NCBI GenBank assembly: GCA_049115695.1
Contig: JAGDZR010000010.1
Span: 62,001-126,000 of the forward strand
DNA length: 64,000 nt
Direction of reading: 5' to 3'
DNA from: JAGDZR01 sp049115695
Lineage (GTDB): Bacteria; Bacteroidota; Bacteroidia; Cytophagales; Cyclobacteriaceae
Below the pieces are notes generated by a model, which had not been told where the DNA came from, ran no database searches, and saw nothing but the letters and a program-made list of their open reading frames with translations. A program made the position numbers and the translations under genes. Every line of letters starts with the position of its first letter. The first letter of the stretch is position 1. This document shows positions 16,602 to 26,299 of the stretch, in pieces.

Positions 16602-17688
16602 ACACTCTGATATACTCATCTGTAACCTTATCCCAATTGTATTTATCGGAAATTCCTTCTCTAGAAGTAGACTTTAAGCTTTGCACCACTACCTCTTGTT
16701 GATCCATCTCGTTGATAGCCTCTTCAAAAGAAGCTTCACTTTTTTGAAAGTAACGACCATGTTTGCCTTCCTGAAGCATTTCCTTGTTAAAAGGGGTATC
16801 CAAGGCAAGAATTGCACAACCATAGGCCATCGCTTTGAGCATGGTAGGATTAGTTCCTCCATACTCATGACCATGAAGATACACATAAGACTGATGATAC
16901 AATTCTGCCAATTCGTCCTGATTAGTTACATATCCAGTAAACACCAAACGCCTATCAGTATCACCCAACACTTTTAATTTACTTGCCCACTCATCCTGAT
17001 AAGGAACATCACCCACCACTACAAGTTTTTTCTTTACCGACGACTTGATGAAACCTTTCACTAGAATATCTGCATTGTTATCCGGAACCATTCGACCAAC
17101 AATTAGGTAGTAATCATTCGGTTGTAGATTCCATTTATCGATCAAAGATGCATTTCTTGACTCACGTTTATTTGCTCCATAAGCAATTACCGTACTGTTA
17201 ACCTTGAATACATCCTCATATACGCTTGCCATTGCGTCAGAGTCATTAATGATATGGTCAAATAGACGAGTGGCTTGCTTGGAGGACCAATAAAAATACT
17301 TGGCTCCAACTCCCTTCCACTTTGGTCTTTTCCATTCCAAACCATCCACATTGATGGCAGTTTTTATTCGAAATAATCTGGTCAACAAACCAAAAGGACC
17401 ATTAGCGGTATTCACTGCTAATATGACGTCATATCTCACAAAACAAGCGTGTAAAAATGCCAAAAAAGAGTGACTCAGCTGACTCAAAACCTTCGTTTCA
17501 ATGGAGGGAATATAGACCAGATCAATTCCATTTACTCTTTTAGGCTTGTCTTTGAATAAACCCTTATGGCAGTAGACAGTCACTTTAATGTTTTTAGCGA
17601 CTAACCTTTCGCAAATCTCTTTTACAAAAGTCTCATATCCGCTGTATACGTATGGATATCCCCGCGAACCAATTATTGCTATTCTCAA
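16582..17688 (-). CDS. GT4-type glycosyltransferase with DUF1972 N-terminal domain
   Basis: This 368-residue protein has an N-terminal DUF1972 domain (opening IAIIGSRGYPYVYSGYETFV) followed by a GT-B C-terminal half with HEYGGTNPTMLKAMAYG (about 274-290) as the nucleotide-sugar site. In this segment the usual second Glu of EX7E is replaced by other residues. Relatives include WchF/rhamnosyltransferase-type enzymes of capsule synthesis, typically adding a second sugar to the lipid-linked starter. The start is TTG at 17686-17688; upstream in-frame codons reach a stop without ATG. It is transcribed alone, divergently from the 2OG-oxygenase gene, with 84 bp between them. Confidence 0.9.
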   Translation of the reverse strand: MRIAIIGSRGYPYVYSGYETFVKEICERLVAKNIKVTVYCHKGLFKDKPKRVNGIDLVYIPSIETKVLSQLSHSFLAFLHACFVRYDVILAVNTANGPFGLLTRLFRIKTAINVDGLEWKRPKWKGVGAKYFYWSSKQATRLFDHIINDSDAMASVYEDVFKVNSTVIAYGANKRESRNASLIDKWNLQPNDYYLIVGRMVPDNNADILVKGFIKSSVKKKLVVVGDVPYQDEWASKLKVLGDTDRRLVFTGYVTNQDELAELYHQSYVYLHGHEYGGTNPTMLKAMAYGCAILALDTPFNKEMLQEGKHGRYFQKSEASFEEAINEMDQQEVVVQSLKSTSREGISDKYNWDKVTDEYIRVFKHLVR

Positions 17689-17704
17689 TGTATTAATTTT
17701 GATG

Positions 17705-17768
17705 CAAATCTAGGCTAGCTGAATTTTATCTTAGTGTCTGGTAAGTCAAAATACCTAAAGTAGATTTG
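17705..17768. promoter_or_regulatory. Pair of divergent TAGATTTG elements
   Basis: TAGATTTG occurs on the minus strand at 17705-17712 and on the plus strand at 17761-17768, pointing at the two divergent genes. Both match TAnnTTTG. The plus-strand copy is only 4 bp from the ATG at 17773, and neither has a clear -33 TTG. Confidence 0.35.
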
Positions 17769-17772
17769 TGCC

Positions 17773-18549
17773 ATGATCAATTTTGACCATTTAGAAAGTA
17801 ACAAGGAGAAATTTAGACAGGAATTCCTTCTTGGTAAGCCCTTTTCCTACATCGCCATTGATAACTTTTGTGAGGAGGAAAAACTCAAAAAAGCCTACGA
17901 GAGTATTCCAGAACTTGACAACAAAAGTCGAGACTATGTGTTTGCAAACAACAAATTTGAAAAATCAAATTACAAGGAGCTTTGCAATGAGTTTCTAGAG
18001 CTTTATGAGGAACTCAATTCTGATCGAATGAACAGTTGGCTCTCTTTCGTATGTCATCAAGATATCTTTGTGGATCCGAAAAACTTTGGTGGAGGATTGC
18101 ATCAAGGCAAAAAGAATAGCTTTCTGGACATGCATCTTGACTTTAATTATCACCCTCTCCAGGAAAACTGGTATCGTGAGCTAAACCTACTTCTTTATCT
18201 AAACAAGGACTGGAAACAGGAATATGGGGGACACTTAAAAGTAAAAGATTTGAGAACAGATGAGTCTGCTGATCTTGACGTCCCCTTTAATCGGATGATT
18301 ATTCAACAATGCCGTCCCTGGACTCTTCATGGATATGACATGACTTCTTTTCCTGAAGGGAATTATCGGACTTCTATTGCCACATATGCATATTCTCGGC
18401 ATGCCAAACTAATCGAAAAACCTAGGACAACAGATTGGTTTCCAAAGGATGAAGCAAGTACGTCAAAGAAATTCATGGCCAAACATTATAACAAAGCTGT
18501 TCAGCTCAAAAACAAGCTTTTTGGAAGTGCTACTGCAAAGAATCAGTAG
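17773..18549 (+). CDS. 2-oxoglutarate/Fe(II)-dependent oxygenase (prolyl-4-hydroxylase-like)
   Basis: This 258-residue protein has the double-stranded beta-helix facial triad H121-x-D123 (MHLDFNYHP) and H186 (TLHGYD). R199 (NYRTSIATY) is the likely 2-oxoglutarate anchor. The segment LNLLLYLNKDWKQEYGGHL is typical of the 2OG-Fe(II) oxygenase superfamily branch found in polysaccharide and secondary-metabolite loci. It probably hydroxylates a sugar, a lipid-linked glycan or a protein; the substrate is unknown. It is a monocistronic plus-strand gene whose 3' end is 3 bp from the convergent sugar dehydrogenase gene. Confidence 0.88.
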   Translation: MINFDHLESNKEKFRQEFLLGKPFSYIAIDNFCEEEKLKKAYESIPELDNKSRDYVFANNKFEKSNYKELCNEFLELYEELNSDRMNSWLSFVCHQDIFVDPKNFGGGLHQGKKNSFLDMHLDFNYHPLQENWYRELNLLLYLNKDWKQEYGGHLKVKDLRTDESADLDVPFNRMIIQQCRPWTLHGYDMTSFPEGNYRTSIATYAYSRHAKLIEKPRTTDWFPKDEASTSKKFMAKHYNKAVQLKNKLFGSATAKNQ

Positions 18550-18552
18550 TAT

Positions 18553-21060
18553 TTAGTGCAAAACGACAACAATTTTTTTTCTAAGCAATGACCCATCACT
18601 TGTTTTACAAACGAGGAAATACATACCAGGCTTTATATATTCTGAAAGGGTTACTTGGGCTTGGTTTCTTGTTGTGATGTCGTAACTTATTGAGATTTTT
18701 GAACCCTTAATATCCATTAATTCAAGAAGCTCAATATTCAACTCTGATGTAATTGAAAATTCCGTGCTTAAAACCGGATTAGGAAAAATGACAATATCAG
18801 AAGCAGTATTTAGAACCTCCATTTCCTCAATCCAAATTCTAAGAGCTGATAAGTAAGAGTCATCTAACAGTTCCTTGGCAATGGGTGGCATTTTGCTGTT
18901 ATCAAGACTTTGGTCCCTTAACCAGAGCTCTGAATTGTCAATGCTTCCGGGAGAAACAATCTTATTCTCTCCGGTCGAATTAAAGGAAACTGTTGGAGCA
19001 TTGATTATTCCCATTTGATGAAGAGGTGTTTTAAATCGAGCATCAAAAGATGTAGAGATGGAATTACCTCCATGACAATGACTACAGTTTGCATCAAGGT
19101 AAGACTTAATTCTAGTATCTATTGAGAACGTTGTGTCCGTAACTTCACACATCTGGCTTCTCTCATAAGGAACTTCATTTTCAAACCAATTCATTTCTTT
19201 CCATAGGTCGATTTGATTCAGCTCGCTATGTGATACTAGCCTATTTAGCTGTGCTGTCTTCAATCCCAGAACAAATCCTGCTCCTTCATTATGACACCTC
19301 AAACACTGAGATCTGGTTGGGTATTTCCAATTCGTCAAAACATTATCTCCTTTCACACTGTAAACGCTGTCAATAACAACCTCAGATGACCCGACCAAAA
19401 AAGCCTCAGTGTCGCTTTCATTCCATCTATAGGTTATACCATACCCTTTAGATTCTCTGTCAATAACGAAGAACCGCGTTTCCAACTTTTTAATTGAATC
19501 GACATTGACTTGCATGTCAAAATGTTTGATAAACACTGTCCCAGAAGAAAACTTCCATGGATCATCTTCCACATAAGAAATGCTCGACCCTTCAGGTACA
19601 GATATCCATCTCCTCTTAGTTGCTCCATCGGACCAAAGTGGAGAATTTATTTCGTAAGGGACAATTCCCTCGACAGGATCCAGGTTTTCCAAATTTTCAA
19701 ATACTCCTAATTCTGAAAGCCTATTCGGGATTGTCTCGACAACTTCATTTTTCACAAGACGAAAGACATTACCCCTTATATCAAATAGGTATATATACTG
19801 GTCACTATCCTCAAAGAAACCAACCAGCTTGTAGAAACCTCGATATAACGTACTAACAAGGTTTTCAGATGTCTTATCCAGTGCCCAAATTGATCCGGTT
19901 TCCCAATCGCCAAAAAGATACTTTTTGTGAAGCTCTGGATATTTTTCACCATAATAAACCATTCCTCCAATTACAGCTTGGCCCTGATCTCTTCCGTATT
20001 CATAAAGTGGTGGGGTTTCAGACCCAAATAATTCATCTGGTTTATAAAATCCTGGTTTGGCTACTGTCCCTTCTTTGTAAGCCCACTGAGCATTAGATCC
20101 TTTATATATTACATTGACTTCCTCTCGAATATCATCACCTACATCACCTACCCAAATTCCACCATCTACGGTATCGTAAAACATTGTGTAAGGGTTTCTA
20201 AGTCCTGTTGCATAGAACTCCTCCAGATACCTACCCTCCTCGTCTACCCAAGGGTTATCATTTGGAATTGTATAATGATCATTGATGTTTTCTGGATATC
20301 CTGATGGCAAATCTTCGAATGGGACTGGTTTTCTTCGAATCGGATGACTTCTGGTCAAGTCTTCATCTACATCAATTCTGAAAATGCCTGAAAACAGTCT
20401 AAAGTCAATCTTTTGAGCATTTTTAAACCAATTGTTCCATTTACCTTCATCTCCAATTGACAGATATAGTAATCCCTCCTCATCAAAAAACATATCCCCT
20501 GAATTGTGATTAATATCCCTATCAGCCTGCTGAATTAGAATTATCTCTGATGATGAATCTATTATGCTGAGGTCATCAGAAAATTTCAACTTTGTCAGTC
20601 GATCATATATTGGATATTCTTGTCCAACCATATAGTTGTAATACAAGAAAATTGTTCTATAGTTTATGCTTGATCTGTTATTAAAATCTGGATGAAAGGC
20701 AACTCCCGTAACACCTGCTTCAGACTCAGTAGGAACCTGTCCCCTAATATCAAATACCGATCTGGTTGTGTTGCTTATATCCCTAATGTCGAATATCCAA
20801 ATTCTACCTTCCTTACCTAATGCAATAAACTCAAATTGAGATCCGGGAATGGGTTTTATCCTTGTTATTCTCCCAGTGTCAATAGACAGCAAACCAACAT
20901 GCTCAATTCCATATGCACTTGGAAGCAACTCAGGTAGTTTGCCATCCAAATAAGCTGACTTTCGAGTATTAAATAGTGAGTGAATATCAGTCAGGACTGT
21001 CACTGCAGAACTCAGGACAATTGAAGCAAGGAAGAATATTATGTAGAAAGATTTTTTCAA
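18553..21060 (-). CDS. Secreted PQQ-type sugar dehydrogenase - diheme cytochrome c fusion with T9SS sorting domain
   Basis: The protein has about 835 residues from a TTG at 21060, which begins a good signal peptide (MKKSFYIIFFLASIVLSSAV); another TTG at 21084 would add eight residues. The N-terminal half is a glucose/sorbosone-dehydrogenase-like propeller (GVAFHPDF, NHNSGDMFFDEEGLLYLSIGD, ATGLRNPYTMF). The next segment resembles the SO2930/HNE_0200 family and carries two heme c motifs, CLRCH and CSHCH. The last roughly 75 residues form a type IX secretion C-terminal domain (IVIFPNPV ... GMYFLV). It is predicted to oxidise sugars at the surface and pass electrons to its own hemes. It is the last gene of minus-strand block A, 6 bp after a glycosyltransferase, which is unexpected for an extracellular oxidoreductase. 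Confidence 0.9.
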   Translation of the reverse strand: MKKSFYIIFFLASIVLSSAVTVLTDIHSLFNTRKSAYLDGKLPELLPSAYGIEHVGLLSIDTGRITRIKPIPGSQFEFIALGKEGRIWIFDIRDISNTTRSVFDIRGQVPTESEAGVTGVAFHPDFNNRSSINYRTIFLYYNYMVGQEYPIYDRLTKLKFSDDLSIIDSSSEIILIQQADRDINHNSGDMFFDEEGLLYLSIGDEGKWNNWFKNAQKIDFRLFSGIFRIDVDEDLTRSHPIRRKPVPFEDLPSGYPENINDHYTIPNDNPWVDEEGRYLEEFYATGLRNPYTMFYDTVDGGIWVGDVGDDIREEVNVIYKGSNAQWAYKEGTVAKPGFYKPDELFGSETPPLYEYGRDQGQAVIGGMVYYGEKYPELHKKYLFGDWETGSIWALDKTSENLVSTLYRGFYKLVGFFEDSDQYIYLFDIRGNVFRLVKNEVVETIPNRLSELGVFENLENLDPVEGIVPYEINSPLWSDGATKRRWISVPEGSSISYVEDDPWKFSSGTVFIKHFDMQVNVDSIKKLETRFFVIDRESKGYGITYRWNESDTEAFLVGSSEVVIDSVYSVKGDNVLTNWKYPTRSQCLRCHNEGAGFVLGLKTAQLNRLVSHSELNQIDLWKEMNWFENEVPYERSQMCEVTDTTFSIDTRIKSYLDANCSHCHGGNSISTSFDARFKTPLHQMGIINAPTVSFNSTGENKIVSPGSIDNSELWLRDQSLDNSKMPPIAKELLDDSYLSALRIWIEEMEVLNTASDIVIFPNPVLSTEFSITSELNIELLELMDIKGSKISISYDITTRNQAQVTLSEYIKPGMYFLVCKTSDGSLLRKKIVVVLH

Positions 21061-21090
21061 GCTAACAATTAATTGAAAATACAAAAATCA

Positions 21091-22242
21091 TCATTTCTTC
21101 ATTTTCGTCACAACATCCATCATTTTGGAAATGTAGGTTGCCTCAGTAAAAAAATCATTAATTCGGTCTCTCCCATTCTTTCCAAATTCATTTCTCTTTT
21201 TGTCAGAGCCTAATAGAGGAACAATTTTATCAAATGCAAGGACAGGATCATCCCAGGGAATTAGGAATCCTGTTTTCCCATCGACGACCATTTCAGTTGC
21301 TCCTCCATGATTTGTAGCAATTACTGGCAACCCATTGGCCATGGCTTCCAGGCATGTGGTCGGAAGTGGGTCGGGTAATATCGACGGGACTATGAGTATA
21401 TCTATTGCCCCAAAAAATTTGCTCGAATCCTCTACATATTTTAAATCAACAATCCGTTCAGCCAGGTCTAACTCAATGATTTTTTTATCTATTTCATCAT
21501 ATAAGTATTCATACCCTGGAAATGCATCTCCGGCCATGAGGAACATAGCATTTTCGTATTTATTGGCAATCTGCCTTGCTAGCTCCAAAAAATACTGTTG
21601 TCCTTTCCAAAAATGAACCCTCGCTATCATGCCGATCCAAATGGTGTTGGTGGGGAATCCATCCTGAACACTTTTAAATCCATTCACTCCTGGACTTTCA
21701 ATGTATTCTGGGGAAAGACCATTATGAACAACTTCCAGTTTATTTGCCAAAGACTTGTTGAGATTCTTCCAATGATCAGCAGTGGCAGCACTAACAGCCA
21801 CCACTTTATCTGATTTATCTAACAACCATGAAATGAATTTGGCAAACCATTTCGGATTGACAATGATTTCATGAACGTGCCATAAATGAGGAACCCTACA
21901 AATTTTTGAAACAATTAAACCGGAGAAAATACTTGAAGCATTATTATATACCACATCTATATTTTCACTTAAAATCAGTTTTTTGAGTTTTTTTACTGCA
22001 ATCAGAAGATAAACAATGCGATTAATTATCCCAATAGGACTCATATATCTGCGCCTAATGACACCCAATCTCACAACATGAACTGGTACTTTAATTTTTT
22101 CTAACTCATCCGATAACGGACCAAGGCCAGATAAAACTACGACTGGTGAAATTCCATTTTTTTTAAACTCCCTTATGGTCTGTAAGAAAATTCTACTTGC
22201 CCCATAAAGGTCGGAGGAGCTATGGAGAAATAGGATTTTCAT
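21091..22242 (-). CDS. Glycosyltransferase family 4
   Basis: This 383-residue GT-B fold enzyme opens with MKILFLHSSSDLYGASRIF, typical of retaining GT4 enzymes, and has a donor-binding segment PLPTTCLEAMANGLPVIATN near residues 290-310. It transfers a sugar from a nucleotide donor to the growing lipid-linked repeat unit at the cytoplasmic face; the donor cannot be told. It starts 1 bp after the methyltransferase stop, in the 3' part of block A. Confidence 0.9.
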   Translation of the reverse strand: MKILFLHSSSDLYGASRIFLQTIREFKKNGISPVVVLSGLGPLSDELEKIKVPVHVVRLGVIRRRYMSPIGIINRIVYLLIAVKKLKKLILSENIDVVYNNASSIFSGLIVSKICRVPHLWHVHEIIVNPKWFAKFISWLLDKSDKVVAVSAATADHWKNLNKSLANKLEVVHNGLSPEYIESPGVNGFKSVQDGFPTNTIWIGMIARVHFWKGQQYFLELARQIANKYENAMFLMAGDAFPGYEYLYDEIDKKIIELDLAERIVDLKYVEDSSKFFGAIDILIVPSILPDPLPTTCLEAMANGLPVIATNHGGATEMVVDGKTGFLIPWDDPVLAFDKIVPLLGSDKKRNEFGKNGRDRINDFFTEATYISKMMDVVTKMKK

Positions 22243-22243
22243 T

Positions 22244-23134
22244 TCAACGGGATGAAACTTTTATGGCATAGACTGTTTGGTCAACATCCCAAAACGATTG
22301 AAGTAGACGCACAATTTTTTTCTTAAATGAAATTGGTTCTTTAAACAGACTGAAGATTTTTTCTACACGCCCGTGTGAAAACTGATTAACCACTTCAAAT
22401 CCGTTTTGCTCAAGAAGCTCTTTTAACCTGGATTTTGTAAACAGAACTGTATGATCCATTCCATCCATAATAGTGGGCATTTTTTGAAACCAATGACTCA
22501 AAAACCTATGTATCGAATAAGCTTTGCATCCAATATTCGGTGTGCCAATCATCAGTACCCCATCATCTTTCATAATTCTTCCTATCTCTCTGACATATCC
22601 TACAGGATCTCGAACATGTTCTATCACATGCCAAAACCTAATAAAATCAAACTGTTGATTTGAAAAGTGTGCATCAAACAAATCTCCATTTCTAAGTTGA
22701 GCTTTAGGAATGTAACCCTTTACAAATTCAATTGCGTCCTGATCAAGTTCTGTTCCTGAGACATCAAATCCTAGTTTTGAAGCAAGGAATAGTGGTTCTC
22801 CCAAGCCAAATCCGATATCCAAAAAATTACCCCCGGATTTATATTTCAAAACGGGATTAAAGACCTTTTTCAACTCTTCCAGGCTGAGTTCTTGATATTT
22901 TTGAAACTTTTCGTGGTGGATCTTTTTGTATTGGAAAAGTCCAAAGTTTCCCTTGTCGTAGTAATTACTATAAAAATCATATAGTTCAATATCAGTAGCC
23001 ATAGGATTGGCGAATATTAATGAACAAGAAGAACACTTAACACGGGAAATGTGAGGAGAATTTTCATCAAACTTCATTGAATGCGGCTTTAAATCAGAAC
23101 TTCCGCATATAATGCACTTTTTATGTAGATCCAT
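22244..23134 (-). CDS. Class I SAM methyltransferase with N-terminal zinc ribbon
   Basis: This 296-residue protein has a zinc ribbon built from C7, C10, C34 and C37, and a Methyltransf_23-type Rossmann domain with the SAM loop DIGFGLGEP (106-114) and FWHVIEHVRDP. Such proteins are common in O-antigen and capsule loci and may methylate sugar hydroxyls or terminate chains. It overlaps the upstream acetyltransferase gene by 14 bp, so translation is probably coupled. Confidence 0.9.
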   Translation of the reverse strand: MDLHKKCIICGSSDLKPHSMKFDENSPHISRVKCSSCSLIFANPMATDIELYDFYSNYYDKGNFGLFQYKKIHHEKFQKYQELSLEELKKVFNPVLKYKSGGNFLDIGFGLGEPLFLASKLGFDVSGTELDQDAIEFVKGYIPKAQLRNGDLFDAHFSNQQFDFIRFWHVIEHVRDPVGYVREIGRIMKDDGVLMIGTPNIGCKAYSIHRFLSHWFQKMPTIMDGMDHTVLFTKSRLKELLEQNGFEVVNQFSHGRVEKIFSLFKEPISFKKKIVRLLQSFWDVDQTVYAIKVSSR

Positions 23135-23792
23135 TCAATCTGTTTTTGATCACTTTTGCTGGGTTTCCAGCAACGATACTGTATTGAGGAACATCTTTGG
23201 TCACAACCGAACCGGCTGCAACTACAGATCCTTTTCCAATGGTCACACCTGCAAGCACAATTGTGTTAGACGCAATCCAGCAGTCATCTTCAATGACTAT
23301 GAATTCTTTTGATACACCTTGCTCCTTCATCGGAACATCAATACTGTCAAATTCATGATTTTCTGCATACAACCCAACTCTTGGTGAGATCATCACATTC
23401 CTACCAATTGAAATTTTTCCTGAGCATCCGACATACGAATATGGTCCGATATTAGACCCATCGCCTACAAACAATCCATCTCCCACTTCTCCACCATAAT
23501 TATTTGTTGGTCTAATGATTGCAAACGCGCCAATACTTACTCTATCCCCGAATATCATACCTTCCTTGGACTGACAGTTGATCTCTGCTCCTTGTTCTAT
23601 CAAAAAATCCTTGCCTACCAAAAGCTTATTGGTGTGCATTAGCTTGACTGAAGGTCCAACAAACACTCGTCCTTTAGATTTCTGAAACCATATTTTGTGA
23701 TAAAACCCTCTTACAAACCAAACGGCGAGTTGCATAAGCGAGTTGAATTGTGATCTTTTTGTCCAACCAGTATATCTCTTCTTATCCTCCAT
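23121..23792 (-). CDS. Left-handed beta-helix acyltransferase (WcaF/NeuD-like)
   Basis: This 223-residue protein consists largely of hexapeptide repeats, ending IVLAGVTIGKGSVVAAGSVVTKDV and the common AGNPAKVI tail. The probable catalytic His is in YAENHEFD. It is predicted to O-acetylate (or otherwise acylate) a sugar of the repeat unit using acetyl-CoA. It overlaps genes on both sides (11 bp upstream, 14 bp downstream). Confidence 0.9.
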   Translation of the reverse strand: MEDKKRYTGWTKRSQFNSLMQLAVWFVRGFYHKIWFQKSKGRVFVGPSVKLMHTNKLLVGKDFLIEQGAEINCQSKEGMIFGDRVSIGAFAIIRPTNNYGGEVGDGLFVGDGSNIGPYSYVGCSGKISIGRNVMISPRVGLYAENHEFDSIDVPMKEQGVSKEFIVIEDDCWIASNTIVLAGVTIGKGSVVAAGSVVTKDVPQYSIVAGNPAKVIKNRLNGST

Positions 23793-24903
23793 TCACACTA
23801 TTTAGAAGCAATTGCTCAAATCTCTTCAAATTATTTTCTCTGGAAAACAATTCTAGTCGTTCATATCCCTTTTTCCTCAAAGATTCTCTTACATCCTCCT
23901 GTGTCCAAACGAATTCAATCTTCTTAGCCCAATCTCCAACATCCATAGTATCAGCTCTTAACACCGCATCTCCTCCAATTTCAGTCAAAGCACCATCCAT
24001 TGATATGATCACAGGCAACCCAAAAGAAAAAGCTTCCAAAATAGGATATCCAAAGCCTTCACTAAACGAAGGGAATACATATGCAAGAGCATTGGCATAC
24101 AAACTTTCCTTTTCTTCAGTGTCTACGTATCCGGGCAATAGCACATCTCCTTCAAGGTTCAACTCAGCAATCATCCTGTTGATTTTATCTGAGTCATCAA
24201 GTTTTCTTTTTGGACCTGGCATCCCTGCCAAAACCAACTTCATTTGACTATTTTGATGCTGATCTTTGAAAATCCGAAAAGCTTTGATCAAGGTCAACAA
24301 GTTCTTACGCTTTTCTAAAACCCCAACATGGAGAAGATATGCTCCCTTTTGCAAATCGCTTATTGGTTCGCTTTCCAAGTTGTCGACCCGCTGAGGCCCA
24401 ATTGACCAGAGCACATTGATTTTATTCTTGGTTTTGGCGTGCTCCTTAATTTTTTGCTTTGAATGATTCGAGACTGTCACGATTTCGGCATCACCTTTCA
24501 GCCCCAACCCGATTAATATTTGAAAATATCTTAACCAAAAAGTATTATAATGAGTCCTGTTAATCCAGAAAAATGCATCGTGAAAAATGACCAACTTTTT
24601 AACATTACGTGTTATTGGACCCAGATAATTGGGTGAAACAACAATGTCTGCTCCTACTCTTCGTATTTCCCTTTGCAGACCAATTGCAAACCACCAGAAT
24701 GTAGCAATATGAAAAAGCATGGCCCTGATCAACCCTCCCTTTTTATAAAATCGCTTTTCATGCACCAATCCCACAGCTGGAGCTACATAGTATTCAATTT
24801 CAGAATTGCTGTGCTTGGATATTTCAATCAAGTCGTCTATATATGTCTTGATCCCGGTCTGAGCTACCTGTAGGTAATGGATATCTATTAAGACTTTAAC
24901 CAT
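23782..24903 (-). CDS. Glycosyltransferase family 4
   Basis: This 373-residue retaining GT-B enzyme has a full EX7E motif (E282-GFGYPIL-E290 in FPSFSEGFGYPILEAF) and the GVLEKRKNL segment near 194-202. Both are typical of GT4 mannosyl/rhamnosyltransferase-like enzymes. It adds one sugar of the repeat unit; the specificity is unknown. It overlaps the polymerase gene upstream by 8 bp and the acyltransferase downstream by 11 bp. Confidence 0.92.
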   Translation of the reverse strand: MVKVLIDIHYLQVAQTGIKTYIDDLIEISKHSNSEIEYYVAPAVGLVHEKRFYKKGGLIRAMLFHIATFWWFAIGLQREIRRVGADIVVSPNYLGPITRNVKKLVIFHDAFFWINRTHYNTFWLRYFQILIGLGLKGDAEIVTVSNHSKQKIKEHAKTKNKINVLWSIGPQRVDNLESEPISDLQKGAYLLHVGVLEKRKNLLTLIKAFRIFKDQHQNSQMKLVLAGMPGPKRKLDDSDKINRMIAELNLEGDVLLPGYVDTEEKESLYANALAYVFPSFSEGFGYPILEAFSFGLPVIISMDGALTEIGGDAVLRADTMDVGDWAKKIEFVWTQEDVRESLRKKGYERLELFSRENNLKRFEQLLLNSVNGG

Positions 24904-26299
24904 AACCTACTTGCAATTTTATTCTTGACAGACTTACTTGCCTCACACTATATCCAACCATCCACCATGAAATGTAAGAAACAAATAAATACAACTCAGC
25001 ATTCGATGTAAATAGCGGCAACAACAACCCGAATTTCGTTGTGGCCGCAATAAACGGAATAAGCGATTTATAAGGGTCTTGAGCGCTGGTGCAAGCCTTA
25101 ATTGATGTTCTTATTGCGGAAATTAAAAGAGCTATATAAATCAACATTCCGATCACGCCAAGCTGCACACCATATATGATGAATTGATTTTCTCCTCCAA
25201 CTTTTACGGCATCATCCACACTCCCGGCATTGCCACTCATTCCCAAGCCTATTCCCAATGGATTGGAAGTCATACTTTCCACGCCTTCTATCCACTCGAG
25301 AGCGTGACCTAAGCTTGAAGGATTCTGAAAAGTCAATGTGTCAATAACAAAATACCTTAGCTCATCAGAAGCGAAGTATGATATGTATATTATAATACCT
25401 ACCACGCCAAATGCACCTGTCCATAAGAGACGATAATACTTAAACAAGAAAGCAACAAAAGTGATTTGAAACACCAAAGCCATCATTGATGCCCTGGAAA
25501 AAGCCAGATAAAAACACCCTAATACCGCAACAACCACCCCAAAATAAACAACTTGATTATCCCTAAACGGCGTTTTCATGAGCAGTATAAATGCCGTAGC
25601 AAACCCGATTAAGCTCGATGCTGACAATTCAAGGGGGTTGGCAAATATTGACCCATATCTTGGCCTTCCCGATGAGGTCTCAAAAGTCCATGACAAACCG
25701 TAGTGACCATTTGGTTCAACCAAATTGATATCATCATTGAATTGACCATACCCTACAAGTGTATGTAAATGAACTCCCAATACTCTCTCCAGTACACTAA
25801 AGAGAAAGGCAACCCCTATTATCACTAACAATACTTTAAGGACGGTGAAAACCTGCCACTTTTCCAAGGATATGTTTCGCGCAAGAAAATAAAGAATTGC
25901 CGGTAAAAGTATGTTTTTTAAATACAGGAGTTTAGAGAGAAATGAGGCAGCACCAATCGGTAAAATGGCATATACTCCACAAAGGCAAAGGAATAGAATG
26001 AATATCTTATCAGTTGTCAACAGCTGAAACCTCTGAGTGAAAAGATTTTGCATTGTCATTAAAAATGTAAGAACCGATGATAATATGATAAGCTCCTTCA
26101 AACTCTGAAGTCCCTTGACCAAAAGCGGGAAATGTGTTTGCTGGTAAGCAAAACTCTGAAAGGTTGTATAGGTCGCTAAATAAATCGCCAGGAAGACTAT
26201 CAGGAACCAATACTGTTGATGAACCACAACTTGATAGCCTGTATAAAGGAACAGTATCAAAAGTAGAGAGAATAGCGCTATGAAAATTACACTACCCAT
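24896..26299 (-). CDS. Wzy-like O-antigen/capsule polymerase, copy 1
   Basis: This 467-residue polytopic membrane protein has about 10-12 helices and a large periplasmic loop in its middle-to-C-terminal half (containing NPLGIGLGMSGNAGS), the layout of the O-antigen ligase/Wzy superfamily. It would join repeat units in the periplasm. Family sequence conservation is low, so WaaL-type ligase activity cannot be excluded. It is packed by overlaps between a GT2 and a GT4 gene. A second Wzy-like gene occurs at 33032-34285 in the same operon. Confidence 0.82.
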   Translation of the reverse strand: MGSVIFIALFSLLLILFLYTGYQVVVHQQYWFLIVFLAIYLATYTTFQSFAYQQTHFPLLVKGLQSLKELIILSSVLTFLMTMQNLFTQRFQLLTTDKIFILFLCLCGVYAILPIGAASFLSKLLYLKNILLPAILYFLARNISLEKWQVFTVLKVLLVIIGVAFLFSVLERVLGVHLHTLVGYGQFNDDINLVEPNGHYGLSWTFETSSGRPRYGSIFANPLELSASSLIGFATAFILLMKTPFRDNQVVYFGVVVAVLGCFYLAFSRASMMALVFQITFVAFLFKYYRLLWTGAFGVVGIIIYISYFASDELRYFVIDTLTFQNPSSLGHALEWIEGVESMTSNPLGIGLGMSGNAGSVDDAVKVGGENQFIIYGVQLGVIGMLIYIALLISAIRTSIKACTSAQDPYKSLIPFIAATTKFGLLLPLFTSNAELYLFVSYISWWMVGYSVRQVSLSRIKLQVGYG

